Source of the DNA: a virus
Virus record (IMG/VR): IMGVR_UViG_3300042356_001764
Coordinates: 1 to 47,647 of that record
Strand: one strand, 5' to 3'
Length of the DNA: 47,647 bases
The position numbers were made by a program, and so were the translations under genes. Of this stretch, positions 33,609 to 42,465 are shown piece after piece (within the stretch, counting starts at the first letter, position 1; each line of letters opens with the position of its first letter). The notes beneath the pieces were generated by a model, which was not told the origin of the DNA, made no database searches, and saw only the letters and a list, made by a program, of their open reading frames with translations.

Positions 33609-34375
33609 AAATATTTAGCAATAAGATTGTAAACTTCTTGATTTCTTGAAAAGAAATACATATTTTTGTAATAATGAGCTACATCAACATACTTTAAATT
33701 GGTATTACCAAAATCAGTGGATGAATTCTTGTGATTCTCGAAATTATTTGGATTGTTTATGTCACCACTTTGTTTGTGTGGAGCAACCTCATCACCCCAA
33801 TTAAAACAATAACTCTCAAAAGGTGATGTTTGTTCTATCAACATTTGCTCATCTTGTTGAATCTTAGATAGCCATCCTAAGTGCTCTGAACCAGTTTCTT
33901 TTTTGAATCCATACATTCTTATGTATGATATATCAACAATAATTGATGCTTCCATTGCGTTTTCAGCCAATTCAAAACTCTGACCACCGTTCTTAGAGAA
34001 GAATGAGTGTTTAGGCTTCCAAGCTAACTTGCCCGATTCAACTAATTTATTCATACTAAAAGACATATGATACGGCATGTATAAATCATCATCGTCCCAA
34101 CAAATATAATAATCTCCAGTTGCATAACTCAGCGCATCCTTTCTTATATCACCTATGTTCGTGTAGGGTAATTTTGATTCAGAATCAATGCTTTGATTAA
34201 TTACTGTTATATTTTTATTCAATAGTGAATCATCTAATACAAGATGTTTAGATGCTGTATTGAAGATTATCAACTCTTTGTTTTCATAATCTTGATTTAA
34301 AAACATTGACAACGACCTTTGTACGCATGTAAATCTTCCATACGTACACATTATCGCACTTATTTTCTTATTCAT
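33605..34375 (-). CDS. Family 2 glycosyltransferase
   Basis: 256 residues. ISAIMCTYGR is the typical GT2 N-terminal strand and loop. YICWDDDDLYMP (residues 90-101) holds the acidic donor-binding motif, and GDIRKDALSYATGDYYICWD is the usual GT2 lead into it. The C-terminal half with WLSKIQQDEQMLIEQTSPF likely forms the acceptor side. No membrane segment, so a cytoplasmic enzyme that would act on a protein or soluble glycan before virion assembly. It overlaps the second GT-like gene by four bases. Confidence 0.82.
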   Translation of the reverse strand: MNKKISAIMCTYGRFTCVQRSLSMFLNQDYENKELIIFNTASKHLVLDDSLLNKNITVINQSIDSESKLPYTNIGDIRKDALSYATGDYYICWDDDDLYMPYHMSFSMNKLVESGKLAWKPKHSFFSKNGGQSFELAENAMEASIIVDISYIRMYGFKKETGSEHLGWLSKIQQDEQMLIEQTSPFESYCFNWGDEVAPHKQSGDINNPNNFENHKNSSTDFGNTNLKYVDVAHYYKNMYFFSRNQEVYNLIAKYL

Positions 34376-34385
34376 ATTTCTTTAA

Positions 34386-34940
34386 TTAAGTTTTAAACCA
34401 CACAACATTTTTTACAAATACTTGATTAGGACATCCGTCTTTTGATATGGTTATAACAGTACCATCAGAATCTACAAAATTATCAAATAACATCAAATCA
34501 CCACTGAGACTTAACAAATTAGCACCATTATTTGTTGTAAATGTAAATGTAGGAACAGACAAGCAATTGAAATCACCCGTCATGCGAACTTGTGTACGTG
34601 TATTCTGTACCATTGTCAATATAACTGGACACTCTGGACAAGCAGTTGTTGTAGTGGTCGTGGTTGTCGTAGTTGAGGTTGTTGTTGTAGTGGTTAATGT
34701 TGTTGTAGACGTTGTTGTGGTTGAACTTGAAGTTGTGGTTGTAAATGTTGTTGAAGTTGTTGTAAATGTTGTTGTAGACGTTGTTGTGCTAGATGTTGTA
34801 CTAGTTGGAAATGCTGTTGTAGTTGTTGTTGTAGGCAAGGTGGTTGTTGGGGCAAAATCAATATCTGAATTTATTAATTCAACTATGATATTACAATTTA
34901 TTGGCAACAAATCTCTTCTTATTCTTTCTGTAAAATTCAT
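34386..34940 (-). CDS. Thr/Ser-rich (mucin-like) virion protein with Cys-containing C-terminal domain
   Basis: 184 residues. A 30-residue N-terminal segment (MNFTERIRRDLLPINCNIIV) is followed by a Thr/Ser/Pro tract (31-99), in which hydrophobic residues (Phe, Leu, Ala, Pro) recur, and then a beta-rich C-terminal domain with Cys101/Cys104 (CPEC), Cys126 and Cys170. It resembles an attachment protein with a stalk. It immediately follows the gpI-like baseplate gene and precedes the two glycosyltransferase genes. The Thr/Ser tract makes it a candidate acceptor for O-linked sugars. Function inferred from composition and position. Confidence 0.7.
   Translation of the reverse strand: MNFTERIRRDLLPINCNIIVELINSDIDFAPTTTLPTTTTTTAFPTSTTSSTTTSTTTFTTTSTTFTTTTSSSTTTTSTTTLTTTTTTSTTTTTTTTTTACPECPVILTMVQNTRTQVRMTGDFNCLSVPTFTFTTNNGANLLSLSGDLMLFDNFVDSDGTVITISKDGCPNQVFVKNVVWFKT
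34644..34850 (-). repeat. Thr/Ser codon repeat tract
   Basis: About 69 codons, mainly ACN and TCN/AGT, with near-repeated units encoding TTSTTTL and TTSTTTF. The DNA block AATGTTGTTGTAGACG (plus strand) appears twice, about 70 bases apart, so local duplications have built the tract while synonymous codons have diverged. Confidence 0.85.
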
Positions 34941-34941
34941 A

Positions 34942-36498
34942 TTAGGTTAATTTAGGATTGTTTTTTATAAACATATAAACCAAATTTTTCATGTTCAAAA
35001 CACCAAGACTCCATGGTAGATAAGACATCTTGAATCTTACATCAGAGATATAAAGATTCACATTTACAATGTCTCCGAATCCAACTCCAATCTTTGGAAT
35101 TATGTATTTTGCCTCTGGCTTGAATCTTAAGTGAAATCCAACATTATAAGATGTATTACAATCAGGCTCTGGTTGATTTATTTGATTAACTGGATGAATT
35201 ATACCTCTCATATATCTCCAATCTGAATTATCAAACAATGCTTCTTCTGGTAAGATGAATGCGTTTCTATCTGAACCATCAAATACAGATTCTGTATTTA
35301 TTAAATTCAAATCTTCATCATAACAATCAATACCAAAGTACATTGGAACTGAACCAATAGTCTTAAACCAGAACACTAATTCATAGTTTAATTTTGGGTC
35401 TATCAATATTTTTTTATTACCCGCAGCAGCTTTAATTACTGCTATACCTGAAAAATCACTGGTTAAACCTTCTTTAATATTCATTACGGTTTTATTGTCT
35501 CTAGTTGAGTCTACCTCGTATGTTACAGTACTATTAGTAGCTGCTATTGTTGGTATAGATGAGTTATCTGATTCAAAATCATCTTTGTAAAATTTATTCA
35601 ACAACAATTGGTCGTCTGATATACCTTTGTATAGTGGTGATGAGTTTCCAATACACCACCCTTGGTGTTTTTGCTGAACATAATTCACTATGAATTCATC
35701 TGTATCTTTTTTAGATATCAAATTCAAAAATTCACCTCTCAAGTCATTCAAAGAACCATCTCTCAAAACCTCATTTTTGTCTCTGAATATTAAATCTGTT
35801 CCTCTTCTGTAAAATAGTTCAAATCTTTTTTGAGCTATACTGATTAGTGTTTGTGAATCTTCATCACCTTGGAGAATCAAACCTTTGTTAGTTAGAAATT
35901 TGATTAACAAATCTCTATTCGAGAGTACATTTGATATATAAAGACAATGTGTGTTTAGCATAGCGAAAAACTCACATATATTCATCCAAAATTCATCGAA
36001 GTCTTTATCATAATCAACTATCTCTGAATCGTTTCTTTCAATATAATCTGGTAATATGCCTCTTTGTTTTATTTTGTCAAACAAGTTTAATGATATCTCA
36101 TTAACTATCAGATTATTACAAAAAATATCTTTGAATATTGGATTTTTAACAGCAAAATCTCCAACTAAACAAGAATCTACATTGACAGCTACAGTCAATG
36201 TTAAAGAATTAAATGTCAAATTACCAGTGTTGTCTGAACCTGCTCTTGTGTATCTGATTTCTATAAAAAACTTAACTTCAGAACAGAAGTTGAATTTACT
36301 CAAATTCTCATTATTCAGTGTGTAATAATTTGTGAATAATATCCCATCTTGACTCAATCTAAATTCTTTATTGAAATATCTCGATGAGTTTGAACCTGTA
36401 ATTGAATCAGAATAACTTGTTATGTTTACAAGTCCAGATTCAGTTATTGTTAATAATTCAGTTTTAACTTCACCTATTTGTGTTGCTGTAAAAGACAT
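34942..36498 (-). CDS. Baseplate protein, gpI-like (tail protein I) candidate
   Basis: 518 residues. The central block PDYIERNDSEIVDYDKDFDEF and FLTNKGLILQGDEDSQTLIS, with LRGEFLNLISKKDTDEF, resembles the P2 gpI / XkdU layout (LP-Y-E-D, then a central helical region). Positioned directly after gpJ in the order usual for contractile tails (gp25/W, gpJ, gpI, fibres). The C-terminal 180 residues are beta-rich and probably contact the fibres. The first 125 residues are an extra beta-rich domain. The ATG is at 36498, one base from the gpJ stop. Confidence 0.65.
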   Translation of the reverse strand: MSFTATQIGEVKTELLTITESGLVNITSYSDSITGSNSSRYFNKEFRLSQDGILFTNYYTLNNENLSKFNFCSEVKFFIEIRYTRAGSDNTGNLTFNSLTLTVAVNVDSCLVGDFAVKNPIFKDIFCNNLIVNEISLNLFDKIKQRGILPDYIERNDSEIVDYDKDFDEFWMNICEFFAMLNTHCLYISNVLSNRDLLIKFLTNKGLILQGDEDSQTLISIAQKRFELFYRRGTDLIFRDKNEVLRDGSLNDLRGEFLNLISKKDTDEFIVNYVQQKHQGWCIGNSSPLYKGISDDQLLLNKFYKDDFESDNSSIPTIAATNSTVTYEVDSTRDNKTVMNIKEGLTSDFSGIAVIKAAAGNKKILIDPKLNYELVFWFKTIGSVPMYFGIDCYDEDLNLINTESVFDGSDRNAFILPEEALFDNSDWRYMRGIIHPVNQINQPEPDCNTSYNVGFHLRFKPEAKYIIPKIGVGFGDIVNVNLYISDVRFKMSYLPWSLGVLNMKNLVYMFIKNNPKLT

Positions 36499-36499
36499 A

Positions 36500-37729
36500 C
36501 TATACGTTGCTGATTAATGTTGATTGGAATATTGAATCAGGAGTGTTTGGATAAAATACAGGATTTAATGTCCCTGACACATTGGCAATTATATTTCCTA
36601 ACAAGTCTCTCATTATGAATGAGCGAATCCTTGGTAATTTGTTTGATTGTATCAATATGTCTTGAGAAGGTGAAAAATTTTCATCTGGAACATACTTAAC
36701 ATTTTCAGTTTGTTTTGTTATAAATAACAACTCATCCCAATCAACCTTGTCTTTAAAAACATCCCAATATCTGTAATCTAGATACTTATTCATATTTATC
36801 TGAATCTCTCTTCTAGTGTCGTCAGATATCCCATTATCGAACAACTCAACTCTAAAATCTACATCTATAGGAGTGAATTCTATATTGTTTATCACGAATC
36901 CAAAATTTGAATATCTAGATACTGGAAAATTGTCGCTTAAAGATAAGACTTTTTGTAATTTTTCTTGTATTACTTGAATCTCAGGAGTTGATAAATTAGA
37001 ACCATCTACACAAATAACTCCAATAACAACTCTACCGTTTGAGTCTATACCATGGTGGAATGCTCTAAGTATTCTTGGATTTTCTTTAAACAAAAATTGT
37101 TCAAATCCAGAGAATGTGTTTCTTGACAATATGTTTGTAGCTGAAAATAGTCTGTTTCTCATATTCTCATCATTCTCTTCATCTTGTCCTCCAGTGGCAG
37201 CATATTCATTTATACAATAAATATGTCCTAACGGTACAGGATTAACAGAATTCAATGTTAAGGAATCAACGTTAGAATTTGAACCAACTGTTTGTGAAGC
37301 TACTTTGACATAAGCAAAACCGATGTTATTTGGGGGTATAGGAGTACTAGGTATTGATACAGTTTTAACAACATCGAATACAACACCGTTTTTACCAGTG
37401 AAAGTTGTCACACCTGCCGTATAAGTCGTATTTGGTTCGCCAACAACTCTAATCCAAGTTGTAGAACCATTTGCTGGAAATCTTGCTGGGAATCCTTCTC
37501 TTTCGGCTATTTCGTCTAAATATTCTCCAAAAGCAGTATCTTGAAATAATCTACTTTCGATTATAGAAATATCCTTTGTTATCTTGTTTGCTAATTTGGA
37601 ACTACCGAAAGCAATACCACGTAAAACAGAAAGATTTGACGACTTGGTTACTGAATCTGTATTATTGAAAAGATTTTCTAAAAAAATCTCTACTAATTCT
37701 GTTGTTGGAGTTATTCTTGTTTTTATCAT
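36500..37729 (-). CDS. Baseplate J-like protein (wedge, gpJ / T4 gp6 family)
   Basis: 409 residues. FGEYLDEIAEREGFPARFPA is the usual start of baseplate J proteins, followed by the beta-rich AGVTTFTGKNGVVFDVVKTV (GxxFtg-G--F) and the conserved TGGQDEENDENMRNRLFSA (GG-DeE-DE-lR-Rl). FSGFEQFLFKENPRILRAF continues the J-domain. It forms the wedge ring of the baseplate. Overlaps the upstream gp25/W-like gene by four bases. Confidence 0.88.
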   Translation of the reverse strand: MIKTRITPTTELVEIFLENLFNNTDSVTKSSNLSVLRGIAFGSSKLANKITKDISIIESRLFQDTAFGEYLDEIAEREGFPARFPANGSTTWIRVVGEPNTTYTAGVTTFTGKNGVVFDVVKTVSIPSTPIPPNNIGFAYVKVASQTVGSNSNVDSLTLNSVNPVPLGHIYCINEYAATGGQDEENDENMRNRLFSATNILSRNTFSGFEQFLFKENPRILRAFHHGIDSNGRVVIGVICVDGSNLSTPEIQVIQEKLQKVLSLSDNFPVSRYSNFGFVINNIEFTPIDVDFRVELFDNGISDDTRREIQINMNKYLDYRYWDVFKDKVDWDELLFITKQTENVKYVPDENFSPSQDILIQSNKLPRIRSFIMRDLLGNIIANVSGTLNPVFYPNTPDSIFQSTLISNV

Positions 37730-38655
37730 AATCTAATTTCTTGATTTTTTATTACATTGTTTAAAACAGTTGTTATGTTGTATTTTACGTAAATACCATC
37801 TTGTATAAATTTCATCTCTGTAACTTCAATTCCTACAAAAATATCGTCTTGAGCAAATATTTCATTGAGTTGTCTTATCAACAATGGTTTAGATAATGAG
37901 CCTATTGTCTTTCCAGCAAAATAATCAAATCCTATTTCCTCAAATTCAGGGACAGAAGATTTTTGCAAAGAACCCATTATATTGATTGTTTGTTGTAACG
38001 TTTGGTCATAGTCTAAAACTTTCAAATCATTATTGTCTGTATCCCACTCGATATGTTTTTGCAAATCTTTTCCATATATTTTCTTGCCCAATGGGTTGTC
38101 TATGACAGTAGAAACATTAGTAACACTAGAATTTGACTGAGAAGTGAATATATTAATCTCAACCCCACCTTCAATTGGCAAATCTCTTTCTTGTAGAGAA
38201 TTTTTAATCATTAAATCATTAACAACTTCTTCATCAACATCACCCATATTATATCTAACAGCTGAATCAACAGATTGATTGTTTCTCAACATGTACTTGA
38301 ATGAAGTGCCGTTGTTGTAAGACAAAGAAGTATTAACACTTCTTAACCACTTATCCAATTTCAATGTTGTACTTATTTTTGTAGATATCTCTTCTACCAT
38401 ATCAACTATTTCCCAAAATTCATATTCATTTAATTTGAACGATTTTGTCAAAAATGAATTTTGTATAACTTCACGTTGATTGTCTAATTCTTTCAGTTTT
38501 TTGAAACTTTCTTTTGGTAAAGAATCTGAATTGCCAGAGAAAAAATCATATAATGGTTGATAATGATTAGTGAAAAATTCTTGAGAAGACTTAAGAAATC
38601 TCTCAAAACTCACTCCGATTATTTTGTCAAATCTGTATATTAATCTTGGATTCAT
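37726..38655 (-). CDS. gp25/W-like baseplate wedge protein candidate
   Basis: 309 residues. The C-terminal third (TLQQTINIMGSLQKSSVPEF, then IGFDYFAGKTIGSLSKPLLI) resembles the gp25/W pattern (Q-I--lL-T--G-----PEfG---) used by wedge initiators; the N-terminal 190 residues are an unusual helical plus beta extension. Identification rests on that motif and on its place directly before gpJ, which is the canonical order in contractile tails (gp25-J-I). Confidence 0.55.
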   Translation of the reverse strand: MNPRLIYRFDKIIGVSFERFLKSSQEFFTNHYQPLYDFFSGNSDSLPKESFKKLKELDNQREVIQNSFLTKSFKLNEYEFWEIVDMVEEISTKISTTLKLDKWLRSVNTSLSYNNGTSFKYMLRNNQSVDSAVRYNMGDVDEEVVNDLMIKNSLQERDLPIEGGVEINIFTSQSNSSVTNVSTVIDNPLGKKIYGKDLQKHIEWDTDNNDLKVLDYDQTLQQTINIMGSLQKSSVPEFEEIGFDYFAGKTIGSLSKPLLIRQLNEIFAQDDIFVGIEVTEMKFIQDGIYVKYNITTVLNNVIKNQEIRL

Positions 38656-38659
38656 CTTA

Positions 38660-39388
38660 TTAGTTGAATTTCTTTGCTTTGTTTACTAAATCGTTGGTTG
38701 TTGATGTTATTGAACCAACTAACTTATTTATCGATGTTTGAGCAACTCCTAAACTCAAATTTTTCAATCTCTGAAAACGTGTTGTTTTTAATTCAGAAAT
38801 AGCAGTCATCTGTATCGTGTAATACCAAATGGCATTTTTTTGAATAGTCATATCGTATGACATCTCATTAAACTCAACCATATAAGCAGAATTAAGTGCA
38901 TAATTCAAAAAATATAATTTATACGGTAATCCAGTCTTCTTGTCTATACTTTTTGATTTTCTTAAAAGTTTCCTCATTAATTGCAGTGTTCCATAGCCAG
39001 TTTTTATTGAAGGATTGAAACTAGGTGTCAACATTTCTGTGTCGAAGAAAACAGTTGAATCTGAAACTTCTCCAGAAGTTAACAATATTCTCATTTTCCT
39101 GCCGAAAGTTCCTGATATTGATATTGATATTGGAACAAAAGTTGGATTAGATATTGTCGTAACTCCATTGAAAGTTTTCATTATATTCACTGAATTTGGT
39201 TCTCTCTCTTTTATCAATTCTGGATTAACAGGGAATATGAATAAAGAAATTAATTTATCTTTTGAATCTCTCAATTCAAAAGCACAGAGGTAGAATTCAA
39301 AATCATTTGGAAATAATGCATTTAATCCTGCTTTTCCAAGTTCAGAAAACAATCCTTTATATTTTAAATTTGTTTCTTGTAAACTCAT
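38660..39388 (-). CDS. Baseplate or tube-connector protein (XkdP/LysM-like candidate)
   Basis: 242 residues. IFPVNPELIKEREPNSVNIM, then FVPISISISGTFGRKM, fits the XkdP-type pattern of contractile-tail assembly proteins (FPVNPE-i----s ... i-i-G-fG). The C-terminal part is helical and basic (RFQRLKNLSLGVAQTSINKL). There is no peptidoglycan hydrolase motif and no LysM repeat that I can point to. Between the spike-like protein and gp25/W-like genes, as in PBSX-like tail clusters. Confidence 0.5.
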   Translation of the reverse strand: MSLQETNLKYKGLFSELGKAGLNALFPNDFEFYLCAFELRDSKDKLISLFIFPVNPELIKEREPNSVNIMKTFNGVTTISNPTFVPISISISGTFGRKMRILLTSGEVSDSTVFFDTEMLTPSFNPSIKTGYGTLQLMRKLLRKSKSIDKKTGLPYKLYFLNYALNSAYMVEFNEMSYDMTIQKNAIWYYTIQMTAISELKTTRFQRLKNLSLGVAQTSINKLVGSITSTTNDLVNKAKKFN

Positions 39389-40173
39389 GATGTTTTAACC
39401 TTTCCTTTTGTTTTTAAATATTCTGTTTCTATCACTGAAGATAATTCAGCTGCTGAAGCAATTCCTAAAGCAGAAGCACAAGCCTGAATTTGAATTACCA
39501 TTTTTCTCAATATGTTTTGTAATTCAGAATTCAATGTTATATTGTCGGTATCACCAATCAATTTCATAACTGCATCTAAATTTTCTTTGTCTATATTGAC
39601 TTCAACCCCTTCTTTTGATACACTTATAAATGAACCTGATTTATCCTTCATTTTTAATATATCAAAATTATTGATGTTGATTGAACCATTACAAGATAAA
39701 TTCAACTCACTATCTTTATTACCATCTACGGTAATATTCATCTTAACAACCTTATCTTTATTTGAGTTTATAACTATATCAAATTCACCTTCTTCAGCCT
39801 TACCAAACAAAGTTACAGTAACACCATCGTAAGTCTTTTCAGTCTTAAATGAATTTTGCTTTAAATATTGGAAACTGTCTCTTGTTTTTAAAACTCTTAA
39901 AACAAATTTATTATTGTTAAGTGGTGTTGAACAATAGATTATTTGACTACCTGTGTCTTTTTGGTTTAAAGGGAATTTTATTTGTTGTATAAGTTCTTGG
40001 TCTATTGAAACATTTCTGACAACACCTTTTAATTCATTGTCGAATACCATTAACACACCATTGGAAAAACAATAATCTATGTATTCTTCTCTGCTAATAT
40101 CAACTGGCAATATCACTGTGGCAATACTAACACCATTAAAACCTTCTATACCTACAGAATTAAACTGATTCAT
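39385..40173 (-). CDS. Baseplate spike-like protein candidate
   Basis: 262 residues. The N-terminal half is beta-rich (GVSIATVILPVDISREEYID, LMVFDNELKGVVRNVSI), suggesting an OB-like fold. The centre (KVVKMNITVDGNKDSELNLS, CNGSININNFDILKMKDKSG) shows the alternating short strand-turn pattern of beta-helical spikes. A helical tail follows. Together with its place directly downstream of the hub gene it could be the gp5/gpV-like tail tip that pierces the outer membrane. No metal-binding HxH tip is visible. Confidence 0.5.
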   Translation of the reverse strand: MNQFNSVGIEGFNGVSIATVILPVDISREEYIDYCFSNGVLMVFDNELKGVVRNVSIDQELIQQIKFPLNQKDTGSQIIYCSTPLNNNKFVLRVLKTRDSFQYLKQNSFKTEKTYDGVTVTLFGKAEEGEFDIVINSNKDKVVKMNITVDGNKDSELNLSCNGSININNFDILKMKDKSGSFISVSKEGVEVNIDKENLDAVMKLIGDTDNITLNSELQNILRKMVIQIQACASALGIASAAELSSVIETEYLKTKGKVKTS

Positions 40174-40176
40174 AAT

Positions 40177-42465
40177 TTATTGAAATTGTCTTTTTTGAAT
40201 GAAAAAATCAAATGCTCTTCTGTTTATCTTGACAGATTTTTTTGAATCAACAATACCACCTATTTTATTGAAATCTTCACTGAAGAGTGCTAGATTGAAA
40301 TACGAAATACCATCATTATCTTGTTTCGGTATATATCTACTAACCATCCCTCTGCTAACACTCAATGTTGTTACAAATTCATATCTTTGATTGTGGGTTT
40401 GTCTGTGACTTACAGCATCTATATAAAACTCCTCACTTGTTGCTCCAGAAAATAACTTTATGCCTTTTTTGTAGTTAGAATCTCCAACCACAGTTATTGT
40501 TCCAGTTCTTGTGAACGGCATATAGACATTTGATTCTATTATGTATCTAAAATCTTCTAATAAAGATAAATATTTTTCTTTGGTTTGTGTCGAATCAATA
40601 TCATATAAATCATCTAGATACTGAGAAGTTACTTCATAAGCCTTAGCACCCCAAATTTCTGCATACTCAGGAAAGAAACAAGCTGTTAAAAAGTTAGTTT
40701 GTTTGTTTTGAGTGTATAGCGACTGTGATTTTTTAAGATTATACCAAGAATATATATCTCTTGTATTCATTGATAAATTTTGACTCAATACAAACTTAGG
40801 ATTGAGTATTATTTGTGGTAATTTCTCCCAATTTTGTAAGTCAAAGGGTGGTTTTCTAACAAAAAAGAGATATTTATCATTGTATGTATCACCAAAAAAC
40901 TCAACAAAAGGTTTTTGACAAACTTTATTCACATAATTCATTAAGCTTCCTTGATAAGCCATCATATTAGGGTCAAAAACTCGCTTGGTTTTGGAGTATT
41001 CGTCTAATATCATTTTAGTTGGTTGCCATATACCAGAAGTTAGTGTTTTAACAACTCCTAATTCTTTGACTTTGTTGTTTGATTCATCTAACTCTCTAGT
41101 TATTTTGTAGAAATAAGATTTATCATCAAGATGGCGAAACAATTCATCAGGACAGACTTGTATGTTCGATATTCTGCTTATAAGAAAATTCAATAAATAT
41201 GGTATTGTATATTCCCTTTGGTCTGCCAAATCAAGTATGTAACCAACCGCTTCATTTCTTAAAAATGACTTTTCATTTATCAAATCTTGATAATTGAAAA
41301 ATATGTTAGAATTATTATCGTTATTGTAGGAATTAGCATAAAAGATAGTGTTGTCATCTATCAATAATTTCATCAAATCTCTACCAGAAGCGTTTATATT
41401 CACAACAACACCTCCAGCACCAGTGGCAAATGTTTCTTGACTACTACAATTGTCTATCAATCCAATTATATCGAAATTTCTCCCTTTTAATTTTGAAAAA
41501 GGCATTTCTAAACTGTATTCTCTTCCAGTTATTTGTTCTTCATCGAAACAAACAAACAATACGTCATTATTACTTATGACTTTTTCAAAGAAATAATTTT
41601 CGCTTTTAGTGTATGTGTCTGATTCTTGTTTTTTACCACCCACTTCAATTGTTTTGAGTTTTTTAGACTTAACATTGCTTGTGTTATCTTCATCAGATTG
41701 ACCAAATTGTTTTTTCTTTGTGAAATTCTTAGAAATATATGAACCATCTTCTTTTGAAAATTCTATATTTTTGATTTCCCAAATAAAAGTATTCTTGTTG
41801 AAGTTAGCTGTTATTGGAGGCAAACTGAATGAAAAATTCAATCCACTCATATTTGAGCTAGAGTTGAAATTCGTCAAAAATGGTGTTATATTCAACAAAG
41901 TTCCATTGGGGTCATTATTATATGACTTACTCCAAAGATAAGCAGATATTTTTTGAACTTTCTTTGTAGCATTATTGTTTGAATTATTGTCTGAAAGTAA
42001 AGTTTTTTCTACTTTTACCTTTATTTTATTCAATTCTTCATCTAAAAAACTTCTTATGTCTATATTTTTTATTTGAAAATTACCCTGTGTTTGTATTATG
42101 TTTGCAGAAAGAAGATTATAAGGTATTGATATTGTACTAGGTGAGAAAATATATATATCTAACAATTGATTAACCTGAGTAATACTTGTGAAATTTTTGA
42201 TTATCTCATATTGTTTGATAATTTTATTGTTCTTAAGGTAAATTTTATACTCTTCTGAAGAAGATAAATATTGTGAGTATTGTATTGTCTTGGTTTTAAA
42301 AAACTCAATATTTATATTGAATATATTCTCAACATTAGACAAATAAGTATCAACCCCTCCAATTGTTTTATCGTCTTTTAGATATAAATTGACTCTGTAT
42401 TTCTCAAGAAAATCTTTGAGAGTTGATATATTTTTTGATTCGTTGAATATTTCTACTAAATCCAT
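40177..42465 (-). CDS. Baseplate hub protein (gp27 / gpD / XkdQ-like)
   Basis: 762 residues. The C-terminal half has hub-like blocks: VVVNINASGRDLMKLLID (about 357-374), a central region with tower residues, and near the end SGATSEEFYIDAVSHRQTHN with TTLSVSRGMV, typical of XkdQ/gpD-type hubs (Y-ID-vsH ... y-TtL-vsRG). The N-terminal 340 residues are a poorly conserved extension with a low-complexity Asn/Ser stretch. Placed immediately after the tape-measure candidate. It would form the ring on which the tail tube starts. Confidence 0.72.
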   Translation of the reverse strand: MDLVEIFNESKNISTLKDFLEKYRVNLYLKDDKTIGGVDTYLSNVENIFNINIEFFKTKTIQYSQYLSSSEEYKIYLKNNKIIKQYEIIKNFTSITQVNQLLDIYIFSPSTISIPYNLLSANIIQTQGNFQIKNIDIRSFLDEELNKIKVKVEKTLLSDNNSNNNATKKVQKISAYLWSKSYNNDPNGTLLNITPFLTNFNSSSNMSGLNFSFSLPPITANFNKNTFIWEIKNIEFSKEDGSYISKNFTKKKQFGQSDEDNTSNVKSKKLKTIEVGGKKQESDTYTKSENYFFEKVISNNDVLFVCFDEEQITGREYSLEMPFSKLKGRNFDIIGLIDNCSSQETFATGAGGVVVNINASGRDLMKLLIDDNTIFYANSYNNDNNSNIFFNYQDLINEKSFLRNEAVGYILDLADQREYTIPYLLNFLISRISNIQVCPDELFRHLDDKSYFYKITRELDESNNKVKELGVVKTLTSGIWQPTKMILDEYSKTKRVFDPNMMAYQGSLMNYVNKVCQKPFVEFFGDTYNDKYLFFVRKPPFDLQNWEKLPQIILNPKFVLSQNLSMNTRDIYSWYNLKKSQSLYTQNKQTNFLTACFFPEYAEIWGAKAYEVTSQYLDDLYDIDSTQTKEKYLSLLEDFRYIIESNVYMPFTRTGTITVVGDSNYKKGIKLFSGATSEEFYIDAVSHRQTHNQRYEFVTTLSVSRGMVSRYIPKQDNDGISYFNLALFSEDFNKIGGIVDSKKSVKINRRAFDFFIQKRQFQ

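Noticed and set aside
34447-34950. Plus-strand 167-codon frame with Val-rich centre
   Set aside because: Mirror of the Thr/Ser tract of the gene at 34386-34940; no promoter or neighbours on the plus strand.
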